This document shows positions 34,011-45,239 of a DNA stretch of 64,000 bases, in pieces. The stretch comes from Exophiala sp. HKRS030 (lineage: Eukaryota > Ascomycota > Eurotiomycetes > Chaetothyriales > Herpotrichiellaceae). The notes beneath the pieces are model-generated. The model saw only the letters and a list, made by a program, of their open reading frames with translations, made no database searches and was not told where the DNA came from. Where the stretch lies: the NCBI GenBank assembly GCA_023897205.1, contig JAHWDD010000002.1:6014001-6078000 (forward strand), in the 5' to 3' direction. The position numbers and the translations under genes were made by a program. Positions within the stretch are counted from its first letter, which is position 1. Each line of letters begins with the position of its first letter.

Positions 34011-35606
34011 TCATCCTAAGTCCATCTTCTCACCAAGTGCTTCGTCATCACTTTCAATGTCGAGCGCCACCTCCTGCTCTTCCCATTTCTTCATCGCTGC
34101 ATCACCATCCTTGCCCTGCCTTTTAGCTGCAAAGTAGGCTTCTCTCCTCTTCAGGCCAATTTCAGCTCGCTTTTCCGATCTAACAAGTTTGCGGGCTCTG
34201 CGCTTTTCTTCAGCATATTGAACCGCAGCGAGTTGTTGTCTCAGCTTCACTATCTCACTTTCCAACTTCTCTGCTTGAGACTCGCTGGCCACGTCCCTAG
34301 AAGCAGGTGTATTTATTGAACTACTCTCGAGAGCTCTCAAGGCGTCGTCGATTAAACTCTGAGAAAGAGTTGGTCCGTTCAACGCCTGCTCAAACTCGTT
34401 TTCCGCATTGAGATGTGAAATTCCAGATATTTGAGCATGGAAGTTGTACTTGGAAGGTATTCCACATGATCCACTCTCTGTCTGGGCGGAGAACTCAAGA
34501 TTCGGCTTGACGAGATGAGGAATAGTGTAGGCTAATTCCGTCTTGTCGAGTCCTCCTACCCGTAGCATTTCGATATTGGTGACCGACTGGCCCAAATTTG
34601 TGATTTCATTTAACACTCTCTGTTTGGCCACATCCCACCTCACAACTGCACCATTTGTGTGGCCAGAAAGCAGAAACGCCCCATCGTAGGTCAATGTCAG
34701 ACAATTGGCAGCGCCTGGGTCAGATGATGGGGCAGTCCAGCGTTGACTTGGCTGGATCTCATGGGATGGCTGTTTTGTCGACGCTCTCAGGGCAGATCGA
34801 CCAGCTGAGGATTCCTGATAAATTGCCCAAGAGAATACAGCACCGTTTTGCCCTCCGAAGTAGATGACTCGGTCTGCTGGGTCGACAGCTACGCAAATTG
34901 CATTAATGGGCAAGAGTATCGTCCTCAGCAGCTGACACGTCTCCATGTGCCAGATATGACAAATACCTTCCGTTGAAGCTGACACAACGAAGTTTGTATT
35001 GCCCTTAGAATGTCCGCAACCTAGTGCGGATATCCCAGTCCTGTGACTGGAGAAGGAGCGGAGTGGAGCATTGAAGCTCTCCCTATCTCTGAATCCATCT
35101 GACTCCTGCTTGAACGACGCTAGTCTGGCGAGCGACCAGATATGAATGTCTGTGTCACTGGAGCCAGAAATGATGTATTCATTCCTCGGACTGATGATAA
35201 GTGCCGATATAGCTTGAAGATGAGACGCCGCGGAAGTCTTCAATCGTCCCGTGGCGACTTCCCACAGGATAAGTCTTCCTTCTTCGGTCCCAAGAACAAG
35301 TACTGACAGGCCTTCCGCAAAGACAATACCATAAATTCTTTCTGGGAATGGTACTGTTGCTTCTTGATTTCCCTTCTCCCTACTGTAGACATTGACCACA
35401 GCTTTATCTGCTTGAGCGGCATATATGTGTGATCCACTGATAGTAACACAACCCGAGCGGCTTGAGCTCTTTTTGAAACCCAGGCGAAAAGTGCTTTGAG
35501 GTTGGAGCTCGTGCTGGAAGATGCCTACATCTTTCAATGCAGCACTAGTATGTGCAACTGCCGGTTTTGTTGTCAATGTTGAAGCTACAAAACTCTCGGA
35601 AAGCAT
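34011..35606 (-). CDS. IPI3: Pre-rRNA-processing WD40 protein IPI3/WDR18 (531 aa)
   Basis: A single exon runs from the ATG at 35606. WD40 repeats fill residues from about 45 to 340 (for example EGRLILWEVATGRL, ISGSSDTDIHIWSL, SASTEGICHIWHM, SGHTNGAVVRWDV). A C-terminal coiled coil follows (KLESEIVKLRQQLAAVQ, then a basic KRRARKLVRSEKRAEIGLKRRE helix) and then an acidic end. This domain order matches Ipi3. In the Rix1 complex it recruits the remodelling ATPase Rea1 to pre-60S particles and supports ITS2 removal. It is divergent from the ribosomal protein L16 gene with 391 bp between start codons. The frame is intact and intronless. Confidence 0.9.
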   Translation of the reverse strand: MLSESFVASTLTTKPAVAHTSAALKDVGIFQHELQPQSTFRLGFKKSSSRSGCVTISGSHIYAAQADKAVVNVYSREKGNQEATVPFPERIYGIVFAEGLSVLVLGTEEGRLILWEVATGRLKTSAASHLQAISALIISPRNEYIISGSSDTDIHIWSLARLASFKQESDGFRDRESFNAPLRSFSSHRTGISALGCGHSKGNTNFVVSASTEGICHIWHMETCQLLRTILLPINAICVAVDPADRVIYFGGQNGAVFSWAIYQESSAGRSALRASTKQPSHEIQPSQRWTAPSSDPGAANCLTLTYDGAFLLSGHTNGAVVRWDVAKQRVLNEITNLGQSVTNIEMLRVGGLDKTELAYTIPHLVKPNLEFSAQTESGSCGIPSKYNFHAQISGISHLNAENEFEQALNGPTLSQSLIDDALRALESSSINTPASRDVASESQAEKLESEIVKLRQQLAAVQYAEEKRRARKLVRSEKRAEIGLKRREAYFAAKRQGKDGDAAMKKWEEQEVALDIESDDEALGEKMDLG

Positions 35607-35997
35607 CTTTGGGCCCAGGCAGCGATCGAACTCAGCGAATTCTTAAGACATGGCTCATTTTAAAAATGGTATGTCAATATGCTGGCCGCTGAGTTGACTG
35701 TCTCCGAAACTTTTTTTGACCATGTGAATATCTGCCGAGGATCAACCGACATCAAGCCCACCATGTCCAAACGATGTCATCTAGAATGTCACGTGTCTTT
35801 GAACGCCAAGCAACAATTGGCCAGTCCAAATTCAAGAGCGAGAATTAGTGCCAAGACCACACATCACAGTCGGACCACACTACTTGCATTTTCGGCCTCA
35901 ATCGCAGAATAGTTTGACGATTCAAGCCAACTTTCGAAACCCTCGCCAACTCGCGAATTATCCCAACATCGAAACTTTGCAGGAGATACGGGGCAAG
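35607..35997. promoter_or_regulatory. Shared divergent promoter of IPI3 and ribosomal protein L16
   Basis: This 391-bp gap separates a 60S-assembly factor (minus) from a 60S ribosomal protein (plus). It contains a CACGTG palindrome at 35790-35795 and an inverted CCAAT (ATTGG) close to 35817. No other gene is seen. Shared control is inferred from arrangement only. Confidence 0.55.
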
Positions 35998-36836
35998 ATG
36001 TCGACGTTCGAGCCTGTCGTAAGTGCTCACCTATGTCTTATCTCCTTCACGACGACCACAACGATGCGGAAAGTCGAATCGAAACTGACAACGAGGTTTT
36101 CTACAGGTTGTTATTGACGGCAAGGGACACTTGCTTGGTCGTCTCGCCAGCACAGTCGCAAAGCAACTTCTCAATGGCCAGAAGATTGTCGTTGTCCGAA
36201 CCGAAGCCCTCAACATTTCTGGCGAATTCTTCCGTGCTAAGCGTACGTCCACGACACTCTGATACACAACGACGATGAAGCAAAAGGCAGCAGACTGACA
36301 GCAAGACAACAGTGAAGTACCATGCTTATCTTCGCAAAATTACTCGATACAATCCCACCCGTGGTGGTCCCTTCCATTTCCGAGCACCCAGCCGTATCTT
36401 CTACAAGACCGTCCGCGGCATGATCCCTCACAAGACCGCTCGTGGCGCTGCCGCACTTGAGAGACTGAAGGTCTTCGAGGGCATCCCACCACCATACGAC
36501 AAGAAACAGCGTGTTGTTGTTCCTCAGGCTCTCCGAGTCCTCCGATTAAAGCCTGGACGAAAGTACTGCACAGTCGGCCGATTAGCACACGAGGTGGGCT
36601 GGAAATATCAAGATGTTGTTGCAAGGTATGTCATGAGATTTGGGCAGGATCAAATCTGCACTATTCTTCCATCGTGGGCTTTACTAATTCTGCTTCGCAG
36701 ACTCGAGGAACGAAGAAAGGTCAAGGGTGCCGCCTATTACGAGCGCAAGAAGACTGCACGCAGACAGCTCGCAGAGGCTCAAAAGTCATCAAGCGATTCC
36801 AAGGCGAAGAAGCAGCTGGCCGAACTTGGCTACTAG
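35998..36836 (+). CDS. RPL16: 60S ribosomal protein L16 (uL13, RPL13A; 201 aa)
   Basis: Four exons: 35998-36018, 36107-36242, 36313-36625 and 36701-36836. The introns are 88, 70 and 75 nt, giving exactly 202 codons. The first exon encodes only MSTFEPV. uL13 motifs are [39 protein letters not shown] and [17 protein letters not shown] [39 protein letters not shown] and the eukaryote-specific basic C-terminal helix follow. It is a structural protein of the large subunit near the exit-tunnel side. The gene is complete and of normal length. Introns were checked for snoRNA boxes and none was convincing. Confidence 0.97.
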
Positions 36837-37901
36837 ATTGACCGCGCCACCAGGACCCATCTCAACATCAGCAATCCACGACCTGCTTTTACGATCCGTC
36901 TTGACTCGTATCCTGTTGATCAATCAACACGCATACACATTGGCATTTTCACTTTCTTATGGGCAGAAAATTTCAACACTGTGAAGGAATGGAGAAGGAA
37001 ACTGACGTGGGCTGCTGGTGGTGGGAACGATGGATGGAAGTCGATGTCTGCTACGGAGTTTTTCCCTTTTTCGAACAATCAAACCATTGAACACACAAAA
37101 CACATTCAACGTCGGAATCCTGCATGCCGCTCAGCAACTCGATACGGTTGCTTGACGGTCCAGGCCTTTTTCCGATCTGGCGGAAGGTGCACCTGATCCG
37201 GTCGGCATAAAACGATGGTGATATGACGATACCACACCATGGCTGACTGATGTGGGGAGCAAGGAGGGAGATACAGTCTTAGTAGATCTCTGGATGCTAC
37301 CTTGACTCGGATTGAGTCAAGTGAGCCTGCTCTGCATGGAGAAAAACACCCACCATACAAAACTTACAATGATGAAAATCTGCCCAATTCAATTTGCATG
37401 TTTCCAGTAGATTGAGCCCTCCCTGCCGGATCGGCTTTTGTAAGTGCTTCGTGTGATTCTCGCCTCGAGTGCGGGCTTAGAACGTACAAACTAGTCAGTC
37501 TCGTCTGCAAAAGCAACGGCCCGCAAATCTACGCAACGACCATCCTGGGCATTAAGGATGACACGGATCGCAAAGCAGAGAAATTATATGATCAAAATTC
37601 CGATCCAGGCCTTAAGTAGGCAGATTTGTGGAGCGAGAAGATAGAGATACTTGCAGAAAGTTCAGGCTTAGAAATATGTGTCTCATGAAACTTTCGATAC
37701 CACATCTAAGGAAAAATGCTAACAGGAAAATCCATCACATTGATTGTGAATATTAGTGATGACCAAATGCTCCCAACCCTTCAACCTCATGGCCATTCAA
37801 CCAAAACACCGTCCTCAACTCAGACCTCAAACGATCCATCACGCATTTGCCACAAGTTGACTTCTAGGCCAGGGGAATCTCTTGCCGGAAGCCATAAACT
37901 C
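36837..37901. other. Convergent 3' region after L16
   Basis: About 1.1 kb with only short frames lacking a recognisable domain. It separates L16 from a convergent orphan gene. No repeat or RNA gene is seen. Confidence 0.5.
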
Positions 37902-38621
37902 TTATTGTGTACATTTGATGGAGTGCTGAATGCTCAAGCAAGGAGAGCATAGGGCTATGGTGCCGCCGAGGAGAATGGCAACATGACTGCTGTTGCAGGC
38001 CATACACGAGGAGCTTGTCTTCTTGGCTTCGACGGGTTTTGGTGCAGGTGCCTCTACCAATTTTGGAGGCGGCGTCGGAGCACGTACTTTGACTGGTGCA
38101 GGTAGTGCAGGGGGGCCAGGTGGAGGGTTGTGGCCATACTTGCTGCTTCCGACATTGATGAGCATGTTCTGCTGGTCTGCAGACAGTTTGAGGAACGTCT
38201 CTGGCTTCATCACAATTTCCACCCCACGAGTTGTGTTGACAACCTCATTGGCAAAGCTACGCACATATTCTTCTTGACCATTCCAGCCCGTTTGATGCAT
38301 TGTCATGACATTGCCATAGCCTTGCTGTGGGGCCTGTCCATATTGCTGTCCATAATGATATGCGTAACCCATGCCGCCAGAAGGATAGGCATCGTGCTGA
38401 GAAGTACTACCGAATTCGAGGAATTCAGGCTTTTTGATTCCATGACCAGGAGCAGCTCTCTTGACTTCTTCAACCTCACTTTCGTCATTAGGACTCAGTG
38501 CCCCCGATGCTGCGCCAGTCGTCAGTGCCTTTTTTCTGCGACAAGGTAGTTTCCACCCGCGGATTTTTTGCCAGCACGTACCGACGGGCTCCTCATTCTT
38601 TTCATCACCAGCGGCAGACAT
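37902..38621 (-). CDS. Orphan protein with cysteine-rich hydrophobic end (239 aa)
   Basis: An open frame from the ATG at 38621 to 37902. I do not recognise the family. The N-terminal 45 residues are Lys/Arg/Cys-rich (GTCWQKIRGWKLPCRRKK). A Tyr/Gln/Gly-rich low-complexity segment (YHYGQQYGQAPQQGYG) lies in the middle. A more ordered stretch at about residues 120-160 follows (EEYVRSFANEVVNTTRGVEI, KPETFLKLSADQQNMLINVG). It is followed by a Pro-rich linker (PPPGPPALPAP) and a short hydrophobic end with several Cys (SCMACNSSHVAILLGGTIAL). The end might be a tail anchor or zinc-binding stub; that is inference. The 3' end could include an unrecognised intron. Confidence 0.6.
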   Translation of the reverse strand: MSAAGDEKNEEPVGTCWQKIRGWKLPCRRKKALTTGAASGALSPNDESEVEEVKRAAPGHGIKKPEFLEFGSTSQHDAYPSGGMGYAYHYGQQYGQAPQQGYGNVMTMHQTGWNGQEEYVRSFANEVVNTTRGVEIVMKPETFLKLSADQQNMLINVGSSKYGHNPPPGPPALPAPVKVRAPTPPPKLVEAPAPKPVEAKKTSSSCMACNSSHVAILLGGTIALCSPCLSIQHSIKCTQ

Positions 38622-38919
38622 GATGTCGTGATGATATCTAAATGATGCTGAAAACTGAGTGAGAGATGTAGAGTCAAGAACCTATTCGGACTCCCGTTGT
38701 AACCTCGCAGAACACCGCAAACAAAGGAAAAATGGTAGCTACGAAGCCCTTCTTATAGGCGACATAGCCCGGACTTGACCACGAGTTGAATCATATCGAT
38801 GACTCTAATCGAACTATTCGAGAAGTGAAAACTGATGATTCATAGGTGATGTGAAGCAAAGACTTGAGGTGAATTCGTAATGACTGAAGCCGCACAGTCA
38901 TGGAGTTGCCATCCCCCGC

Positions 38920-40185
38920 TCAATTGGACTTCTTCACCTCTCCGTCTGATTTGCCCTCAACATAAGGATGCTTGATGGTGAGACACCAAATATCCAGATA
39001 ATCACAGATTGTTGTTATAACATCGTGAACAAAACTGCCGTAGATACCGAGCGCAAGTCCGAGACACAGGAAGACAAAGGCAACCTGATATACATCGTCG
39101 CCAAGAGCACTTGGCCAAAGGCCCAGTTTCGGCCCCAGGCTATCAATGACTGCCCAACCCAAAGGCAAAATCAGTACATTTTGATAGGGGAACCTATCCT
39201 TGACCAGATGAGCCACAATCATTTGACCGACCGAGTAAGCGTTGACCAGGCCGGCAAATAAGACAAAAGGGATGAGATGGTGATGGAGGATGATAGGATT
39301 GAGTGCAAGATATGCAGGAATCAATAGCCAGGTAAGAATGACAGGCACGAGTCCCAATAATGGCTTGTAAGGATCTTGACCTCGTTCTTTGCGAGCCTTG
39401 ATCACAGCCTGTGCGCTTGAAATGGTGTTGTAGATTAGGATCAAACCACCGGACAGCATTAGCCACTCGTTCCATGCTTTCTGATACAGGTAATTAGGTA
39501 TGAGGGCACTTTTAGGTAGGCCAAGTGTTGGAAGCATCGGTTGCTGCCAATAGCTCGCGCCCCCTTCAAAAAGGTGACAAAATACACCACAACCAAAATC
39601 AAAACACCTTCTACTGGGCCAGAGATAATGCCTAGTGTCAAGGTGTGGGTGTGATATTCGTCCCAGGTTTGGACGTAAAATGTCAGCACAGCTCCGAAAA
39701 GCGTTAGGACAGTGTTCCAAGATTGCCCAAGGTTCATGGCTGCCGCGAATAGAAGAACTTCAAGACTGGTGTTGCACGCGTCGACACCTGAAACTATCAG
39801 AGATGCCACCATCCGGGGAAAATAACATACCGTGATCGAACAGTTCTCCCAATGGACCGCTTTGATGGGTCCTTCGTGCTTGACTGCCATCGACTGCATC
39901 AAAGGTTTGATAGAGGAAAAGGCCAATGGACCAGGATAGGTAGACCCAGGGTGGGCAGTCAGTGTCGAGAGTCGGGTTATACCACAACATGGTCAAAAGA
40001 TTGACGATAACGAAGCCAAACCCAGTGAGGGTGATAAGATTTGGAGCCATAGACATGGGAAAGCACTTGATCACGACGTTCGTGTAGAATGGCTTCAAGA
40101 TGTACTTTGATGTCAGAGACTTGTCCACCCCAGAGTACTTGTACTCCTTCAACTTCTCGAGGTTGCGATGCCTAATGTACACCAT
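38920..40185 (-). CDS. EPT1: CDP-alcohol phosphotransferase EPT1/CPT1, one missing base
   Basis: Two exons, 40185-39831 and 39787-38920, with a 43-nt intron. The enzyme transfers phosphoethanolamine or phosphocholine from the CDP form to diacylglycerol in the ER, the last Kennedy-pathway step. The catalytic signature is complete across the splice: DGSQARR, then eight residues on, GELFDHGVD. Several membrane spans follow (GVLILVVVYFVTF, LILIYNTISSAQAV, LLGLVPVILTWLLIPAYLAL). The frame shifts by one base within FVTFLKGGASYWQQPM, at the plus-strand C run 39560-39564. One added base gives 407 aa, a normal length. No splice site explains it. Choice between ethanolamine and choline use cannot be made from sequence alone. 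Confidence 0.9.
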
Positions 40186-41175
40186 CTTGATGGCGACTTT
40201 GAAAGAAAGGGCAAACGCGTCTAGGTATGATAGTAAACGAGGAAGCTTGAATGAAAATCTGAGAGATGGAAGCACACGCTAGGAAGACGCGAACAAACCA
40301 AGAAAATAAGGATTGTGGATTTTGAAGAAAAGGTCGGGCGCGAAGATAGGTGTGTATGCTCAACAAGGCAAAAAAAGGGATGTTGTTGGCAGATTGGGTT
40401 CTTCCACAAAAAAAGGGTTTCGACTTGATTTCTTACCACGTCATAGGTGACTGAGCTCGTCAGTGGCTCGTCCAAGTTGGCCAGAAGATCTTGCACGTGA
40501 AATTTGGTCGTGTAGATCACGTGACCGATGACTTTGGAGTAGGTCTATATTGTCACGCATTGGCTAATCCATATATACACAATCTTGTCCTTTTAGAATC
40601 CGCTTGCCTGGTGTATACTGTGTTCCAAATCTCTTTCCGGTAGGGGTACAACAGCTTAACTCAAGGCACCTCCTATACTCTGCTCCGTTTGGCCCAACGT
40701 CCAATACAGTAAGGGAAGCGTGTACTACCCTCCTGGTTCAACATTCTGTGGAGTGAACGGGACGTGGGCCTCTGACAACCGGCTGCATTTCCTGACACGC
40801 CTGCGATACTAAGGTTCATACCACTTCAGACATGCTCGCGTGCCATCGAGTGGACTTCACCCCGATGACAAGGGTGACAGTAAAGGCACTGAAGGTCTGC
40901 GGCGTCTCTGGCTAGTCTCCCAAGAACTGAGCTGGTCGATGGCGTACGAGGAATGCCTCTTCCAAAGCTTAAGTGTATAATAATGAACCCCGCAGGCTGC
41001 CACCACCCACGATCTTCATATCGCAAGGCAGGTACCCATGCTTGCGTTGAACATGGCCAAGGTGGCGCTGTATTGGGCTTTTGTCTGCTCTCGCATGTCT
41101 CTTGCGAAATTGTCATTGACCTTTGTCAACCTGTAACTGAGATTAGATCAAAGTTGGGACATGTGTGAATGCCTC
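40186..41175. other. Promoter of the phosphotransferase gene and flank of the LYR-like gene
   Basis: About 1 kb. Open frames (up to 99 codons) have no domain and start at weak positions. I see no repeat or RNA gene. Confidence 0.5.
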
Positions 41176-41451
41176 TTACAAGCCCTTTTCAGAACGATGA
41201 TCTTGCCACCATCTTGCGTGTAATAGACCTCTCAATATTCTGTGCTCATAGCCCCGAAATGTTTCCGCTCGTTTGAGGAATTCAAGTGTATTCTTGATCT
41301 GGGAAGGGTTGAAATCACGCTGTGGCCGACGCCGAAAGGCTTCAGCAATGATGTTTCGAGCCGTGAATCGTGCAGGCTTAGAGTACCGGACAGCCTTGAG
41401 CGTTCCCTTGTAGAGATCTCGATATGCTTTTACGATCTCCTGTTCACCCAT
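41176..41451 (-). CDS. Small LYR-like mitochondrial protein (91 aa)
   Basis: A single exon runs from the ATG at 41451. The start (EIVKAYRDLYKGTLKAVRYS) resembles the Complex1_LYR family, with LYK in place of the LYR tripeptide. The downstream conserved helix pattern is also present (ARFTARNIIAEAFRR, then NTLEFLKRAETFRGYEHRIL). LYR proteins are short three-helix factors that bind acyl carrier protein in assembly of respiratory complexes or Fe-S proteins. The subfamily is not identifiable here. It is divergent from the DUF2293 gene, with 657 bp between starts. Confidence in it being a gene is good, moderate in the family. Confidence 0.75.
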   Translation of the reverse strand: MGEQEIVKAYRDLYKGTLKAVRYSKPARFTARNIIAEAFRRRPQRDFNPSQIKNTLEFLKRAETFRGYEHRILRGLLHARWWQDHRSEKGL

Positions 41452-42108
41452 CGGGGATGGATTGTGGTGGCATGCGTTTGAGTGAGATGTCCAGTGAAAG
41501 GCAAGAGAGAGGGTTCTGAAGCCTTTGCCTTCTAATTTGTTGCAAGATATTCATGTGCACCACCGTATCACATATACCGTTGCGACTTTCTGTGCCAAGC
41601 GCAATTAAAGCCAAGCCTGCAGTGGCATGCATCGTGGTTCTGCAATGCCCTGCCTTGCCTTACTCGTCACCTACTCGTGGTTGTCTTCTAAGCGCAGCCG
41701 CTGACCGCTGGCCTCGTCTTTCTCTATTAACTTCATCACATCCAAATCTTGCCAACCTTTGCTGTATATGCAGACGTTCAAGATCATCGCCTTTTCACTC
41801 AGTGGTTGCACCACGAGCACAGTTCTTTTTTCACTGCAGACTTGTTCGTCTGCTGTTGTCGGCGTGACGCTCTGCTTAGAGCCCAGTACAGCTCACCAAC
41901 GTGCCTGCACTTGACTCGTTTCTGGATCTGCCTGAAATCGCTTGCTTTGGCATCTCTTCAACGATTTCTTCTAGCGGCCGTTTCCTTCTGCATATCTCAC
42001 CGTTTCTCCCTTGCCACAACTTCTCTCCAAAGGATTGCCCTGTTTCATATGTTCAATGCCTTAGCCAGATATCCCATCCTTGGTGTGTAGGAGGTTGTCG
42101 TTATCACG
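41452..42108. promoter_or_regulatory. Divergent promoter between LYR-like and DUF2293 genes
   Basis: These 657 bp separate two start codons on opposite strands. The right part is CT-rich, as expected of a fungal 5' leader. No further gene is recognised; two overlapping frames of 104-113 codons (41553-42090) lack any domain. Confidence 0.5.
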
Positions 42109-44537
42109 ATGGTGCGTAACAAGAAGATCACCGCGAAATCTTCGACTCGCGCGGCTCAGATTGCCAAAGAACGTTCGAAGGGAAAACACAAAATCACAGT
42201 ACAAAACAGTTCCAAGGAGAAAGGGAAACCACTTCACAGTGTCGTAAGCGAATTTTGTCGCCATGTTCAACGCACTACTCATCTTTCTCATCAGATCACG
42301 ATCAAAGCGGACCCTCCGCCAGGGTACACATTCATTCCTGCAGGGAATCCTGAACTTACTCAAGCTCTCAAGGAGTTTTCCCGCCAGGGCGACCACAAAA
42401 TCTATGCAGTTACGGTCAGTTTCAGAACATATGTACGAGATTTAGGTATTACGACACTAATATACCCAGACCACTCCTCACGCCACCCGGCACGAGCTGT
42501 CAAGAGAAGTACATCGTGTTGGCTTTCACTTCCCCACCCAGGTTGTTGCTCAAGTCTGCAGTTATTATGGCATTCGCTTGACCAGTGGGGGCAAGCTCAT
42601 TGATGAATCTAAAGATGACAAGACTTCATTCATGCAAGTCTACAAAAAAGGAGAACGGACCCAGATCAAAGAACCTCCAAAGGATCAAATCACCATCAAC
42701 ACCGAAGCCAAACAAACCCTGAAAGATTTGTTTCCCAAGATCCCTGATAATGATCTGTTCCAGATCATCAAGACTGCGTTCCAGCTCGGCGACGGTAAGG
42801 TCGGCACAGCGGAAGAGATCCCTCTCGTTCGTAGAGCCCAGTTGGCTGTTGTTGCTCATATCCGCCACATTTACACAGGCTACGACAAATACCTCCGGAA
42901 GATGCCGTACAACGATGCGCGTCATGCTGTCGAGCAAGAAACCCTCGCCAAATTGGTAGAGTGGCGCGGGGATGATGATGAGGCCGACGAAGCAGCGAGG
43001 CATGCAGCAGCCGACGCCTTGCGAGAGGTCATTGTCATTTCCGATGAAGAGGACTCTGACAGTGGTAGCGATGGTGTGGAACAAATTCCTCAAGATCGTA
43101 TACGTGTTGAGGAACTTGCTACCACAGCCTATGCGCCAATCTCAAGTCGCCAAATCTCACCAAACCCTGGTGTACTCCAAGGAGGCTCACAACAATACAT
43201 GCTGCCACAAGTTGTTCATCGTTATAGGCCGACTCAGGATGAGATTGCTCAACGTGATCAAAGTAGGTATGATGTCTGGAATCAGGCTAAACGGAGCTAT
43301 CAATCTAGTGTCGTCCAGAGACCGGCTCCGATACTGGAGAGGATCTATGAGCCAGAAGTGGTACCTCGATCTCGTGTTCTTGTACCTCTTGACGCGCCAG
43401 CTTATCCACCGGAACAAGTACATCGGACCCAGGCCTCCATACCTATAGTGTCTCGAATAGAGCATGAAGTAAGTTTTGAGTCCTGTCGGATGCAATTTCA
43501 CTTCCCGAGGACAATGACAGAAACACCTCAATGCGTTCACTAACGCTTTACAGCCACGAATTGTGAGAGCCGCCAGCCCACCGCCTTTCTTCCGAGGACC
43601 AAATGGTGCGATATACGAACGTGTCATCAATCGACCGCAAGAACCGATTGTATCGCATCCTCAAATGCAGCGACAACGTACCCCACCTCCTCGTCCCAAT
43701 CACGGATACATGGTAAGGACTCTTCCATCTTCACCTCAGGACTTCAACCAAGGAGATTACCGTTATTACCGTGCTCCGGAAGGAAATGAAACGGTATTGC
43801 CCTCGATTGAGCCGAGTGATGGACTTCCGGCATCTCCACGAAGCCGTCCGAACCCATTCAAGCGACACTCTGAACCCCGTGATCTTGACTCGGGTCGATA
43901 TGGTGATCGGGTCTTTCGAGATGCCATTCCTGTTGAGTACCCCAGCAGTGCTGACCAGTCCTTCAAGCGGCGCCGTGTGGACGACTGGGAGCGCACTCAA
44001 TATCAGGCAGAGTATGCTCCAGTGAGACGACAGTCACCCCCAAGACACGTCGAAGTGCGTCACAGTAACTATGTCCAACAACCTTTGAGTCCCCGACCTC
44101 AAATGCTGGATCACCGTCATGACCTCGACCGACACTATCCACAAGTGTCTTATGAGGCTTCTGGGTCAATTCGAGGTGGTACCAGTGTGCAAAGACCCAC
44201 CATAGATGCTCATGACTTCCGCGACAACACGACCCTGCAATTACATCACAGCGTTCAGATTGAGCCACGCATTACACGTGCGCAGCCTGTGACAAGTATG
44301 AGAAATGGAGGTGTAAGAAACCAGGATGATCATTACACTACTCGCACTTATGAGCCATTGCCCGAAACTTATGCTTATGCCAATCGAACTGCTGTTGATC
44401 ACAACATGAATGCTGGTGAGGACGTCATCCGATCAAACCCATATACCTATCGACCACAGCGGGAGTACCGTGCAGAGGCAATGTACCATGACACTGTAGG
44501 CTCACAGCCTCGGCAACACGTTGCTTACTATGATTGA
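42109..44537 (+). CDS. DUF2293-domain protein with long disordered tail (762 aa)
   Basis: Three exons: 42109-42414, 42470-43468 and 43554-44537. The introns are 55 and 85 nt and all phases are zero. The N-terminus is Lys/Arg-rich (VRNKKITAKSSTRAAQIAKE). The DUF2293 domain is around residues 180-265 (FPKIPDNDLFQIIKTAFQ, GTAEEIPLVRRAQLAVVAHI, YLRKMPYNDARHAVEQE). It ends in KLVEWRGDDDEAD and an acidic stretch (ISDEEDSDSGSD). The remaining 450 residues are Arg/Pro/Tyr/Gln-rich and probably disordered. DUF2293 is a fungal domain of unknown function. The basic N-terminus and arginine-rich tail would suit a nucleic-acid-binding role, but this is inference. It is convergent with ATX1. Confidence 0.85.
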
Positions 44538-45239
44538 TATAGCAACCGTACGCACTTTGTTCGTTGTCTTTGACGAATGAGAGTTGTTGGAAAGTCAATT
44601 CTAGAGGGGGAACCTGGTGGTAAGGCCTTGAGGCAGCTTGTCGAGCGAGAAGACCGTCGCAACCTTGGTCTCAACAAAGCTAACGATAATATAGGTACAT
44701 ATGTCTTTCGTGCACAACAACTGGTGTACAAGACCACCCTTTGCAATGTCCGCCTTTGGCCAGCAACACTGGCGTTTAGCATTCACGAGTATCTTGCTGC
44801 ATCATAGACAGCTAAGTGCTCTTCTTTTAGTTGGGGTCAACTCTTGTTTTGGGCAATTCTATTGAATTCATGGGGAATTTCCTTGGAATTAGCATGGCGT
44901 TACGGCGCTTGTTTTCAACATGATTGTGGGACTGTATAAAATGCCTGGCACATATTTAGTGGGCATAGTCGCAACATTGGCCCTTGGGAGGGGACGTTGC
45001 TACTTATGGCAAGTCTTTGGTGTCGAGTTGCTCCGAAGCAGATGTCACGGTGCCAGATGCACGGGCACATGTTGGAAATGTATAAAGTTTTGAACATGAA
45101 TGACAATTGCATTACAGTGTCGATGATTTGAGTATTCTATGCTTGCCCGATTTTCCTGCTACGAAACGCCAATGATTCCACACCCAGTATAACGCGCCCT
45201 GCATAGTCTTGCGTTGTAATGCAACTTGGATTGAAATTT
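44538..45239. other. Convergent 3' region between DUF2293 gene and ATX1
   Basis: About 700 bp. A 76-codon plus-strand frame (44577-44807) begins in the 3' flank and has no recognisable domain. I see no repeat. Confidence 0.5.

Noticed and set aside
36019..36312. Possible C/D snoRNA in the first two introns of the L16 gene
   Set aside because: ACGATGA and CTGA-like boxes occur in intron 2, but they are only about 20 nt apart and have no flanking stem, so a guide RNA would not fit.
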